IMG/VR virus record: IMGVR_UViG_3300034073_004109 | Location: 1-64,000 of that record | Strand: one strand, 5' to 3' | Source: a virus | Length of the DNA: 64,000 bases | Shown: positions 45,042 through 51,482 of the stretch, one piece after another | Layout: the number at the start of each line of letters is the position of its first letter | How positions within the stretch are numbered: the first letter of the stretch is position 1 | Program-made: the position numbers and the translations under genes | The notes under the pieces: generated by a model | Databases searched by the model: none | Told to the model about the DNA's origin: nothing | The model's input: only the letters and a program-made list of their open reading frames with translations

Positions 45042-45507
45042 GCGCGCGTATCTCGGTTCCCAGGTCTACCAGCTACGCAAACTCCATCCCGGGGAGCTCG
45101 AGATCTTCTGGGACCGAGTGCCAACCGAGGGTTTCTACGACCTCGATCGAGCCAGGATTCAAAGCGATGAACTCTGGCGCGCCTACGAGCTCCTCTACCC
45201 CCGCGACAAATTCACGCTGTCACCGACCGTGCTCGAGCTCACGGGGCTCCAGGGCGCTTGCGCGCTCTGGCTTGATCACGGCTCCTGGTATGGCCGAGCA
45301 GGGGAGATCACAGGGGGCTACAGCCCCCACGAGAAGAAGCTCATCGGTGAGTGGTTGACCTCTTTAGGCTTCGAGGCTGCGAACAAGCGCGTTGACAGCC
45401 GATGCCGCCTTTGCATCTCCCCTGATTCGATGCGCAAATTCATCCCGGCGATCCGCCCGCTCGTACACGCATCGATGCGTAGCAAGCTTCAACGTAAAAG
45501 GACCTAG
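44929..45507 (+). CDS. LAGLIDADG-like paralogue with degenerate motifs, 192 aa
   Basis: ATG 44929. The protein follows the upstream one: VARVLSYSIGKGKIALKG at the first motif place, AYELLYPRDKFTLSPTVLEL, then ACALWLDHGSWYG at the second. Catalytic acids are replaced (GKG instead of P-D-G; DHG instead of AEG), so cleavage is unlikely. A dead duplicate, a DNA-binding regulator or a maturase-like partner are possible. It overlaps the first gene by 113 bases. Confidence 0.5.
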   Translation: MSTQFVARVLSYSIGKGKIALKGSRKRPWLELKRPETERAYLGSQVYQLRKLHPGELEIFWDRVPTEGFYDLDRARIQSDELWRAYELLYPRDKFTLSPTVLELTGLQGACALWLDHGSWYGRAGEITGGYSPHEKKLIGEWLTSLGFEAANKRVDSRCRLCISPDSMRKFIPAIRPLVHASMRSKLQRKRT

Positions 45508-45551
45508 GCTGAATTCTGCCCCGAAGCAGAACTACGTCAGGGGCCTCCAGG

Positions 45552-45580
45552 AGCTCGAGTTTTTGTAGTTTCCTCGAGCT
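45552..45580 (+). terminator. Hairpin with T-rich loop behind the LAGLIDADG pair
   Basis: AGCTCGAG (45552-45559) pairs perfectly with CTCGAGCT (45573-45580) over a 13-base loop. No T-run follows the stem, so terminator function is doubtful; it may be a processing or regulatory stem. It lies in a 160-base gap (45508-45667) without a gene. Confidence 0.35.
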
Positions 45581-45667
45581 GGTGAGTGATCCGCCGTGCT
45601 CTTGATCACAGTGCGGCGGCGCCTGGAAATGATCTTCTTAGGATATTCAAGATCCTGCGGATCACCG

Positions 45668-45832
45668 ATGGCGATTCCAGAGAACCCTCCCAATACACCC
45701 GAGCAGAACAAGCCAAGCGAGCCGCGTCGCTTGGGCTCTGATTACTGCCTCGCTTCGGGACTTCGGCGCAAATTCCTTGACTTCTGCGACGAGAATCCGG
45801 GCGCAGAAGAGTGCCGCGTCTACGACCTCTAA
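45668..45832 (+). CDS. CP12-like protein, C-terminal module only, 54 aa
   Basis: ATG 45668. After a Pro/Asn/Glu-rich start the protein ends KFLDFCDENPGAEECRVYDL. Cyanobacterial CP12 ends in nearly the same way (for example, from memory, a ...KYCEDNPEAAECxxYDD ending): two Cys separated by eight residues (C39, C48), D-N-P, E-C, and YD. In CP12 this loop is oxidised and binds GAPDH, while an N-terminal cysteine pair binds phosphoribulokinase; CP12 shuts the Calvin cycle at night, and marine cyanophages carry CP12 genes. Here the N-terminal PRK-binding pair is missing; a single extra Cys (C27) occurs. A GAPDH-only binder is the inference. ATG 45629 would add 13 residues. Confidence 0.6.
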   Translation: MAIPENPPNTPEQNKPSEPRRLGSDYCLASGLRRKFLDFCDENPGAEECRVYDL

Positions 45833-45890
45833 GGCTCAGGACTCCTTGAATCAATCTCTTAGACTGCATCAATCGCGATAACCCGGCCCG

Positions 45891-46331
45891 ATGGCGGTCT
45901 TTAATAAGCTGAACGGCTTTGTTGAACACCTCAGTCTGGGTGTTCACAATCTCTCGACCAATCAGCTGGTGCTCGCGCTCAGCAACGTCAACCCGACTGC
46001 AGAGGCGACCCCTCCCACTGGAGCGACAGCCAACTGTGTGCTGGCCAACGTCACCCAGGTCTCCTATACCAACCTGAGTAGCCGCAACATCACCACCACC
46101 AGCTCTGCACAGGCCTCTGGTACCTACAAGCTGGTTCTCGCGGATCTGACGCTGAACGCGACAGGGACAGTCGGACCGTTCCGCTACATCTACGTCTTCA
46201 ACGACACGCCCACCTCGCCAGCTGATCCGCTCATCGGCTACTACGACTACGGCACGTCGCTGACCCTCTCCAACGGCGAAAGCCTGACCATTGACTTCGA
46301 CCAGGTGAATGGCGCTCTGACCCTGGCCTGA
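45891..46331 (+). CDS. Virion structural protein, tail-type, 146 aa
   Basis: MAVFNKLNGFVEHLSLGVHN; LSTNQLVLALSNVNP; FRYIYVFNDTPTSPADPLIG; LTLSNGESLTIDFDQVNGAL. The pattern of short beta domains starting with a capped helix (nkln.fve.ls.gvhnl..dtl.laLsn..P) is common in phage tail-associated proteins. The 47679 protein has the same general build. Plus-strand, opposite to most virion genes. Confidence 0.65.
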   Translation: MAVFNKLNGFVEHLSLGVHNLSTNQLVLALSNVNPTAEATPPTGATANCVLANVTQVSYTNLSSRNITTTSSAQASGTYKLVLADLTLNATGTVGPFRYIYVFNDTPTSPADPLIGYYDYGTSLTLSNGESLTIDFDQVNGALTLA

Positions 46332-46351
46332 TCCCCTCGCCAGGATGAAGA

Positions 46352-47626
46352 ATGCCGACGCTTGTTGCTAATCGCCAGAGATATCAAGCCGAAGGCTCGG
46401 CGGCGGTCCTCACTTTTACACGCCGCTTCTATGCAGACACCGGCGCATTCACTGCCAGTGGCGGCAGCACGCAGTACCCGCGCGGCTACTACCAGGCCCC
46501 TGTAACAGCAGTCTATGCCGTCCTTGGGCCAGAGGCTTACCCCAAGGCCAGTCTTCGCTTCTCTCTCTCGAGCGGCACTTTCTCGCGCGCGCCTGTGGCC
46601 GCCAGCTTCATCAGGGGCTACATCCTCTATTGCGATGCGGGCTCCTTCCTCGCGACGGGCGTAAGCAATTCGATCTTTCTGCACGCCCGGGTTATTGCCC
46701 CGATTGCGGCGTACGAGGCCGAAGGACCGGTCACCGCACTGCAGCGGGCGCTCATTTTTGACGTCTCTACAGCCGCCTTCACTTCCAGTCCCCAGGGCAG
46801 CGGCTTCCAGTTCCAACCGCCAGCACCCGCTTCCGGACAGCGGCGCGACAAGCCGCTCAATCCTTATGGAGGTAGCGACGACACAGGCGGCTCCTTCATC
46901 CGTCCCCAGTACGTCAAGTACAACTCTGCTCTCAAAGCCAAGAACTTCGGCCTCATCAGCAACCTGTTCTCAGTTGCCGAGGGTGAACTTGGCAGTCAGG
47001 CCGGATCCAATACCGCTTTCTTTGTCGTCGAAACCGATGGCCCTGCGCAGCTCTTCATTAAGAACAACACCACATCACCCTTCACTAAGAACTACCTATC
47101 AGTTGGTGTCCTTGACGCCGATCGCAAGCCACTACCGCTGAACCCGGACGGCTTCGCTTATCGCAATGACAACCACGCTACCGAGACAAACGAAGCAGCG
47201 GAGTCGCTCCCTGCTGGCGTGTACTACTTCACGATCTCCTGCAATCAGTGGCAAGCGATTCCTTTTAAGGTCACCATGCAGGTCATCCGGTTTAAGCCGC
47301 TCATCGGCGCTGCCGGAGGCACATTCGCGCCGTATGGTCGATTTGCTATCGCCAAGCTGTACAGCGCTGCGACCCTGACGGGTCCCATGTCGGGAACGAT
47401 CCCACCCGATTCCAAGATCGATCGTCTCTCCGGCGCAGCTACTATCGCCGCGATACCTGTACTGTCGCTTGCGATCATGCGCGGCGCTGCAGTTGGAACA
47501 ATGGTTCCGTACGGCAGGCTCAAGCAAACTCATCGCATCTCAGGTTCCGCAATTGGCACCGGAAGCAGTATCGCTACCCTGAGTTCTGCCCCTCCCTACG
47601 GAGGAGGTTATGGGGGCGGCTATTAG
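46352..47626 (+). CDS. Virion structural protein, 424 aa
   Basis: MPTLVANRQRYQAEGSAAVL; three similar N-terminal beta units (YEAEGPVTALQRALIFDVST; FYADTGAFTASGGS); then a central domain (FVVETDGPAQLFIKNNTTSP; YYFTISCNQWQAIPF) and a Gly/Tyr-rich end (GGGYGGGY). The first half repeats the AxGxFxAsG-type unit that phage tail proteins use. Co-transcribed with the proteins on either side. Confidence 0.55.
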   Translation: MPTLVANRQRYQAEGSAAVLTFTRRFYADTGAFTASGGSTQYPRGYYQAPVTAVYAVLGPEAYPKASLRFSLSSGTFSRAPVAASFIRGYILYCDAGSFLATGVSNSIFLHARVIAPIAAYEAEGPVTALQRALIFDVSTAAFTSSPQGSGFQFQPPAPASGQRRDKPLNPYGGSDDTGGSFIRPQYVKYNSALKAKNFGLISNLFSVAEGELGSQAGSNTAFFVVETDGPAQLFIKNNTTSPFTKNYLSVGVLDADRKPLPLNPDGFAYRNDNHATETNEAAESLPAGVYYFTISCNQWQAIPFKVTMQVIRFKPLIGAAGGTFAPYGRFAIAKLYSAATLTGPMSGTIPPDSKIDRLSGAATIAAIPVLSLAIMRGAAVGTMVPYGRLKQTHRISGSAIGTGSSIATLSSAPPYGGGYGGGY

Positions 47627-47678
47627 AACTAGCCGGCTCCATGAACTTGCCAGAATGGTTCAGTAGAGAAGTAAGTCC

Positions 47679-48101
47679 ATGGCGTTCTCGCAGTATTTTG
47701 CAACCCAGGTATTGAACTGGGTCAAGGGATCTCCGTTTCCTACTGCGCTATCGAATGTCTACGTGTCCTTGCACACCGGTGATCCCGGCTCGGCTGGCAC
47801 ATCGAATGATGTAACCGGCACGATCAAAGGCAGTGCAACCCGGACTACTGTCTCGAGCGCAGCTTTTACTGCCGTCGCATCCGCATCAGGCGGCGGCTTC
47901 GAGATCACCAACACTGGCGTGGTTCAGATCACAACCAGTGCTGTGAATACAACAACCCAGACCGTTACGCATTTCGGCATCTGGGATGCCGCCACCGGTG
48001 GCAACTTCCTCGCCTCTGGCGCACTGACAACCTCCGTTGGTGTCCAGCTTGGTGACACCGTTCAATTCAACATCGGCGCTATGGCCGTGCGTGTGATCTG
48101 A
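47679..48101 (+). CDS. Tail-fibre-like structural protein, 140 aa
   Basis: FATQVLNWVKGSPFPTALSN followed by VYVSLHTGDPGSAGTSNDVT, TVTHFGIWDAATGGNFLASG and QLGDTVQFNIGAMAVRV fits a family of phage minor tail or fibre-head proteins (vyvaLhtgdPg..gt........R..v.........t..isn......a......v.yfgiwda..gG.ll..gal). TGA overlaps the next ATG (TGATG). Confidence 0.65.
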   Translation: MAFSQYFATQVLNWVKGSPFPTALSNVYVSLHTGDPGSAGTSNDVTGTIKGSATRTTVSSAAFTAVASASGGGFEITNTGVVQITTSAVNTTTQTVTHFGIWDAATGGNFLASGALTTSVGVQLGDTVQFNIGAMAVRVI

Positions 48102-48235
48102 TGGCCAAGGTCAAGAAGAGCCCAACCGGCGCCATCCACAAGGATCCGGTTGAGAAGATCACTCGCCAGGGGAATGGTCGACGCAGCCGCGCCAGTCACG
48201 GCCGCAAGCTGCGTCGGGGGCAGGGGAAGGGCTGA
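48101..48235 (+). CDS. Basic miniprotein, 44 aa
   Basis: ATG 48101 overlaps the preceding stop. The product MAKVKKSPTGAIHKDPVEKI ends in NGRRSRASHGRKLRRGQGKG, i.e. highly basic. Proposed to bind nucleic acid; it closes the plus-strand island at 44.3-48.2 kb. Confidence 0.55.
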   Translation: MAKVKKSPTGAIHKDPVEKITRQGNGRRSRASHGRKLRRGQGKG

Positions 48236-48248
48236 CGACTATCGTCCG

Positions 48249-48656
48249 TCAGGGCATCCCTACAGCGGCTCCCATCTGACCTGGGGTCAGGCCTAAAGCA
48301 GCGCCCGCTGGACGCTTCTGGCCGAACAGATCCAGTCCGATTGAATACTCGTCAGGGTTTTGCTGGATCATCTGTTTGGCAGCGTCCGAGTTGCGCTTGG
48401 TGAACCCGATAAACGCACTCGGCCCTGACTCGCCTCCGTACCCGCCACGAATCGTCAACATGTTCCCGTTGGCGGCGTCACCCAACGGGAAAGTTGCTTC
48501 ACCCTGCAATTCTCCGCTTTGCAGGTTGTAACCAGCCTGTACGTCCGTTCCGTACTTATTGCGATACATCGCCGTCGGCGCAAACGGAACCGCCTGGGGT
48601 TGGATCGACGCGCCAGGCATCGTGACTGGATCAAAGAAGCCTGGTTGAGGTGCCAC
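48249..48656 (-). CDS. Unknown virion-type protein, 135 aa
   Basis: Beta-rich with MYRNKYGTDVQAGYNLQSGE, FPLGDAANGNMLTIRGGYGG, then IGFTKRNSDAAKQMI. The region looks like a strand-rich barrel. Placed right after the endolysin gene. Family not recognised. Confidence 0.5.
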   Translation of the reverse strand: MAPQPGFFDPVTMPGASIQPQAVPFAPTAMYRNKYGTDVQAGYNLQSGELQGEATFPLGDAANGNMLTIRGGYGGESGPSAFIGFTKRNSDAAKQMIQQNPDEYSIGLDLFGQKRPAGAALGLTPGQMGAAVGMP

Positions 48657-48688
48657 GATCCGCGATTAAAAATACATCTTAGAAAGTG

Positions 48689-49855
48689 TCAGTAATTCCA
48701 AACAGTAAACGGCTTTACCCCCGCTCGTGCGTGGAAGCACCCGCCATTTCTGGTGTCGATATGGATAAAGCCTTTGGGGCGCCCATCGCCATACCCGCCG
48801 CTCCAGCGTTGAATCAGCCAGCGGTGGAAGTTCTCGAGTGATTCACCGATCGGATAAATATCGAGCGCCATGCCCTTTGTGTGGTACGAACCAGGGACGC
48901 CACCAACTTGTCGATTGATTGGCTCAGGCCTGTAACCGCTAGTCACACCCAATGGGCCGTCCCAGCTCTTGCGGATGGCATCGAACTCCTTGCAGACCTT
49001 GATGATCTCTTTCTCTTCCTGGCTTCCCGCCTTTGGCTTACGCCTCGCGTCGTACTGAAGCACTTCGCCAACGGTGATATATTCGCCAACCCGCGCACCG
49101 AAATCTCCCCAGTTGATGGCGGTTGTTGGTGCTAAGCCAGGCTTGGCTGTCTCCTCTCGCCAGTGAGGTAGGAAGAGAACCCACTTTTCCGTACCTCCAT
49201 TCAAGGTGACCCAGGCATGGGAGTCAGCCGGGATCTCTTCCACTCGACTGATTGCAAGGGATTCGCCTTCCGCAAAGCTTCTCTTCCCGAGATCGGACAA
49301 ATACCGACTCTCGATTGTGGCTTTCTTTAAGTAAGTCTGCTGCGTTGCAATGAATTTCATGATCCCATCCGATTCAGCATTCCACAATTTTGCTTCCGCC
49401 TTACGACGGTTTACCAGCCCTGGCAGCACCCTGCCGCCTGCCTTGACATACAGCTCGAGAGCATTGCTCATCTGCTGATAGATCTCAGGCCTCGCTGCCC
49501 CTTCGCGCAATACACGGCTAATCGTCTCGAAGCCCGGAGCGCCGTAGAACGAAGCGCCGAGGTTCCAAGCAAAACTCAGCAGCGCCGCTTGCCGGTTCGG
49601 CCCGAGCTCATTCCAGCGCGGGATTACTTCCAGCTTCGGCAGAAACTCTTTCTCCAGCATCACCTGCAGGTAGGACCTGCAGACATCGCCCTTGCAGACA
49701 TCGCCCATCCTGACCGGTGTTCCGTTTGGATACCGAGTCAATCCAGCGCAGATTGTCGGGATCCCCACTGGGTCGAGGTACGCCTCGAGCTCAATTCCCT
49801 CAAACCGCTCGATCTCTCGAACGGCTATTGCCATCGTTTCAGGATGGATCGCCAT
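48689..49855 (-). CDS. Three-domain endolysin: GH24 lysozyme, SH3-like, M15 peptidase, 388 aa
   Basis: N-terminal GH24 lysozyme: REIERFEGIELEAYLDPVG with E19, D28 and T34 spaced exactly as the T4 lysozyme triad (11, 20, 26), though the usual TIGYG is TICAG. The middle (about 175-245) is a beta, SH3-like region (IESRYLSDLGKRSFAEGESL; SHAWVTLNGG). C-terminal peptidase M15A domain: ITVGEVLQYDARRKP, VTSGYRPEPINRQVGGVPGS, YHTKGMALDIYP and a final FIHIDT, giving His and Asp zinc ligands. The enzyme would cut both the glycan and the peptide of peptidoglycan. It lies between scaffold-like and capsid genes, which also allows a virion-bound role. Confidence 0.75.
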   Translation of the reverse strand: MAIHPETMAIAVREIERFEGIELEAYLDPVGIPTICAGLTRYPNGTPVRMGDVCKGDVCRSYLQVMLEKEFLPKLEVIPRWNELGPNRQAALLSFAWNLGASFYGAPGFETISRVLREGAARPEIYQQMSNALELYVKAGGRVLPGLVNRRKAEAKLWNAESDGIMKFIATQQTYLKKATIESRYLSDLGKRSFAEGESLAISRVEEIPADSHAWVTLNGGTEKWVLFLPHWREETAKPGLAPTTAINWGDFGARVGEYITVGEVLQYDARRKPKAGSQEEKEIIKVCKEFDAIRKSWDGPLGVTSGYRPEPINRQVGGVPGSYHTKGMALDIYPIGESLENFHRWLIQRWSGGYGDGRPKGFIHIDTRNGGCFHARAGVKPFTVWNY

Positions 49856-50078
49856 AGATGTCCGCGAATCTCTTGGTCACGTGCGGAGCCGGTTCGCGCC
49901 CCTGCGCAATATCTGTTGCCACCTGCTCGGCCGCATTGTCGCTGTAGCCCTTCGACTTCAATAGCGCATACGTCTGGAAGAATGCATCCAGCGCATCATC
50001 TGCAGGTGCTGTGCCATTGACAGCAAAACGCCCTGCCAGCGCCGAGAAAATCTCATCGCTACCGGCAAGGCGCATCAA
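49839..50078 (-). CDS. Small helical virion-type protein, 79 aa
   Basis: Helical and acidic (DDALDAFFQTYALLKSKGYS; DNAAEQVATDIAQG) with VTKRFADIYGDPS at the end. ATG 50078; its end overlaps the endolysin start by 17 bases. Function unknown. Confidence 0.5.
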   Translation of the reverse strand: MMRLAGSDEIFSALAGRFAVNGTAPADDALDAFFQTYALLKSKGYSDNAAEQVATDIAQGREPAPHVTKRFADIYGDPS

Positions 50079-50112
50079 GGTGTTTGCAGATGACTACATC
50101 GTAGTCAGCAAA

Positions 50113-50457
50113 TCAGCGATAGATCAGCTCCATCAGATCCTCAGGGCTCATGCCTGATTGCTGCATGGTTTGCGCCAAGGCCATCTTGTTCTGGCCGAGG
50201 CCGGCCATCTTCGATACCTCAGCTGCGGTGTACATCGCCAAGGCGCTTGCCTTCGCTTCAGCTGTGCTTTGATCCATCTCGGCCGCACGAGCGCTGTCCT
50301 GGATCCCGGCCATTAACTGACGGGGTTCCTCTTCAGCGCGCAGTGCATCCTTGGAGCGCTGCACCTGCAGTGCCACGGGGACTTGCAGGGTTGCAGACGA
50401 GTTAGGTGCCGCATTCAACGCCATCGCGTCGATGTTGGCACGAGGAGGCAACATCAT
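50113..50457 (-). CDS. Small helical virion-type protein, 114 aa
   Basis: ATG 50457 (MMLPPRANIDAMALNAAPNS) is chosen because further upstream the frame crosses a terminator. Gln/Ala-rich helices (SKDALRAEEEPRQLMAGIQD; AEVSKMAGLGQNKMALAQTM) and SGMSPEDLMELIYR at the end. No family. Confidence 0.5.
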   Translation of the reverse strand: MMLPPRANIDAMALNAAPNSSATLQVPVALQVQRSKDALRAEEEPRQLMAGIQDSARAAEMDQSTAEAKASALAMYTAAEVSKMAGLGQNKMALAQTMQQSGMSPEDLMELIYR

Positions 50458-50460
50458 GAT

Positions 50461-50483
50461 GAAAAGCCCCGCCGTAGCGGGGC
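50461..50483 (-). terminator. Terminator after the scaffold-like gene
   Basis: GCCCCGC (50466-50472) pairs with GCGGGGC (50477-50483) over a four-base loop; on the minus strand TTTTC follows. It splits the scaffold/portal/terminase unit from the small proteins and endolysin. Confidence 0.8.
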
Positions 50484-50492
50484 GCGAATGAA

Positions 50493-51482
50493 TCAGGCTT
50501 CCGAAATCAGCAGCTTGCTGCGCAGGGCCTCGGGCGAGGCTTGGCTCAGCATCTGCCATGCGGCGGCGGGGTTGCGCTCGCTAATCGCAGAGAACATGCC
50601 CCAGAAATCATCACCCTCGCTGGCCTGAACGCCGGGGGAGGGAATGTCCATTTGAGGACGCTCGTAGACGGGAGCGCCGCTGTAGCGCATCTCGTTGGCG
50701 TACACCTCGGCAGCCAGGCGGTCTTCGGCGGTTTCGGTCGGGTAAGGACCTTCGGGACCGAAGAACTCGTTGACGTACTCGGCCAGCAGATCGGGATCGG
50801 TCAGCATGGTGTGGTACGCCGCGTTGTCCTCTGCGGCGGAGTTGATCACCAGCTTTGCGGCTTCCAGCGATTCAGCCAGCTGCTCAACCTGCTGCATCAC
50901 CTGGGCAGTTTGAGTTGCCTGGGCCAGCAGTGCATCCTCTACGACGCAGGCGTAGCGGTTCAGAAGCGCAGGGGCCTCAAGACCGAAGTGCTCGAGAACC
51001 TCAAGACTTTCGTTGCTGACGCTTTCGAGATACCCGTCGCTCGCGCTCGCCGTTGCGGCGTTGTTCCAGGTCGGCGCCTGTTGATACGTCGCCTGGGAAT
51101 AGGCCTGCGTTTGAGGGAGCGGCGAAATCGGCGTCCCCGAAACGGAAGGGGCTGCTTGGTAGCTGGCTGCTTGCTGCCAATAGGCTTCCGGGGAGGGAGC
51201 TGCCTGTTGGGTCGGCGCCGAGTAGGGCACCTGCGATTGGGAGCTCCGCGTCGCGCTCAGGCTTTCGCTCAGTCGATTGAACGCCTCCTGCCAGGGATTC
51301 GCCTGCGCCACCGGCGCCTGCGAGTAAACCTGCTCCGCTTGTGGCGCCGTAGCTGTCGGGTACGAAGCTGGGGCGCTCTGGGCCGGCGCTGGCTGGTAAG
51401 CCACGGTCGACGCGGGTACGCTCGACGTCATCGAGGGCTGCGGGGTCACCGGAGCCTGTGTCATCACTGTACTGTCCTGCAT
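50493..51482 (-). CDS. Scaffold- or assembly-type protein, 329 aa
   Basis: Residues 1-150 are a Gln/Ala/Pro/Ser/Tyr-rich low-complexity arm (SYPTATAPQAEQVYSQAPVA); residues 150-329 are acidic and helical (SNESLEVLEHFGLEAPALLN; VMQQVEQLAESLEAAKLVIN; LADPDLLxEYxNEFFGPEGP-type TDPDLLAEYVNEFFGPEG) with a C-terminal helix ending LISEA. Acidic helical proteins directly downstream of a portal are usually scaffolds. The first 482 bases overlap the portal frame. ATG 51482. Confidence 0.55.
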   Translation of the reverse strand: MQDSTVMTQAPVTPQPSMTSSVPASTVAYQPAPAQSAPASYPTATAPQAEQVYSQAPVAQANPWQEAFNRLSESLSATRSSQSQVPYSAPTQQAAPSPEAYWQQAASYQAAPSVSGTPISPLPQTQAYSQATYQQAPTWNNAATASASDGYLESVSNESLEVLEHFGLEAPALLNRYACVVEDALLAQATQTAQVMQQVEQLAESLEAAKLVINSAAEDNAAYHTMLTDPDLLAEYVNEFFGPEGPYPTETAEDRLAAEVYANEMRYSGAPVYERPQMDIPSPGVQASEGDDFWGMFSAISERNPAAAWQMLSQASPEALRSKLLISEA

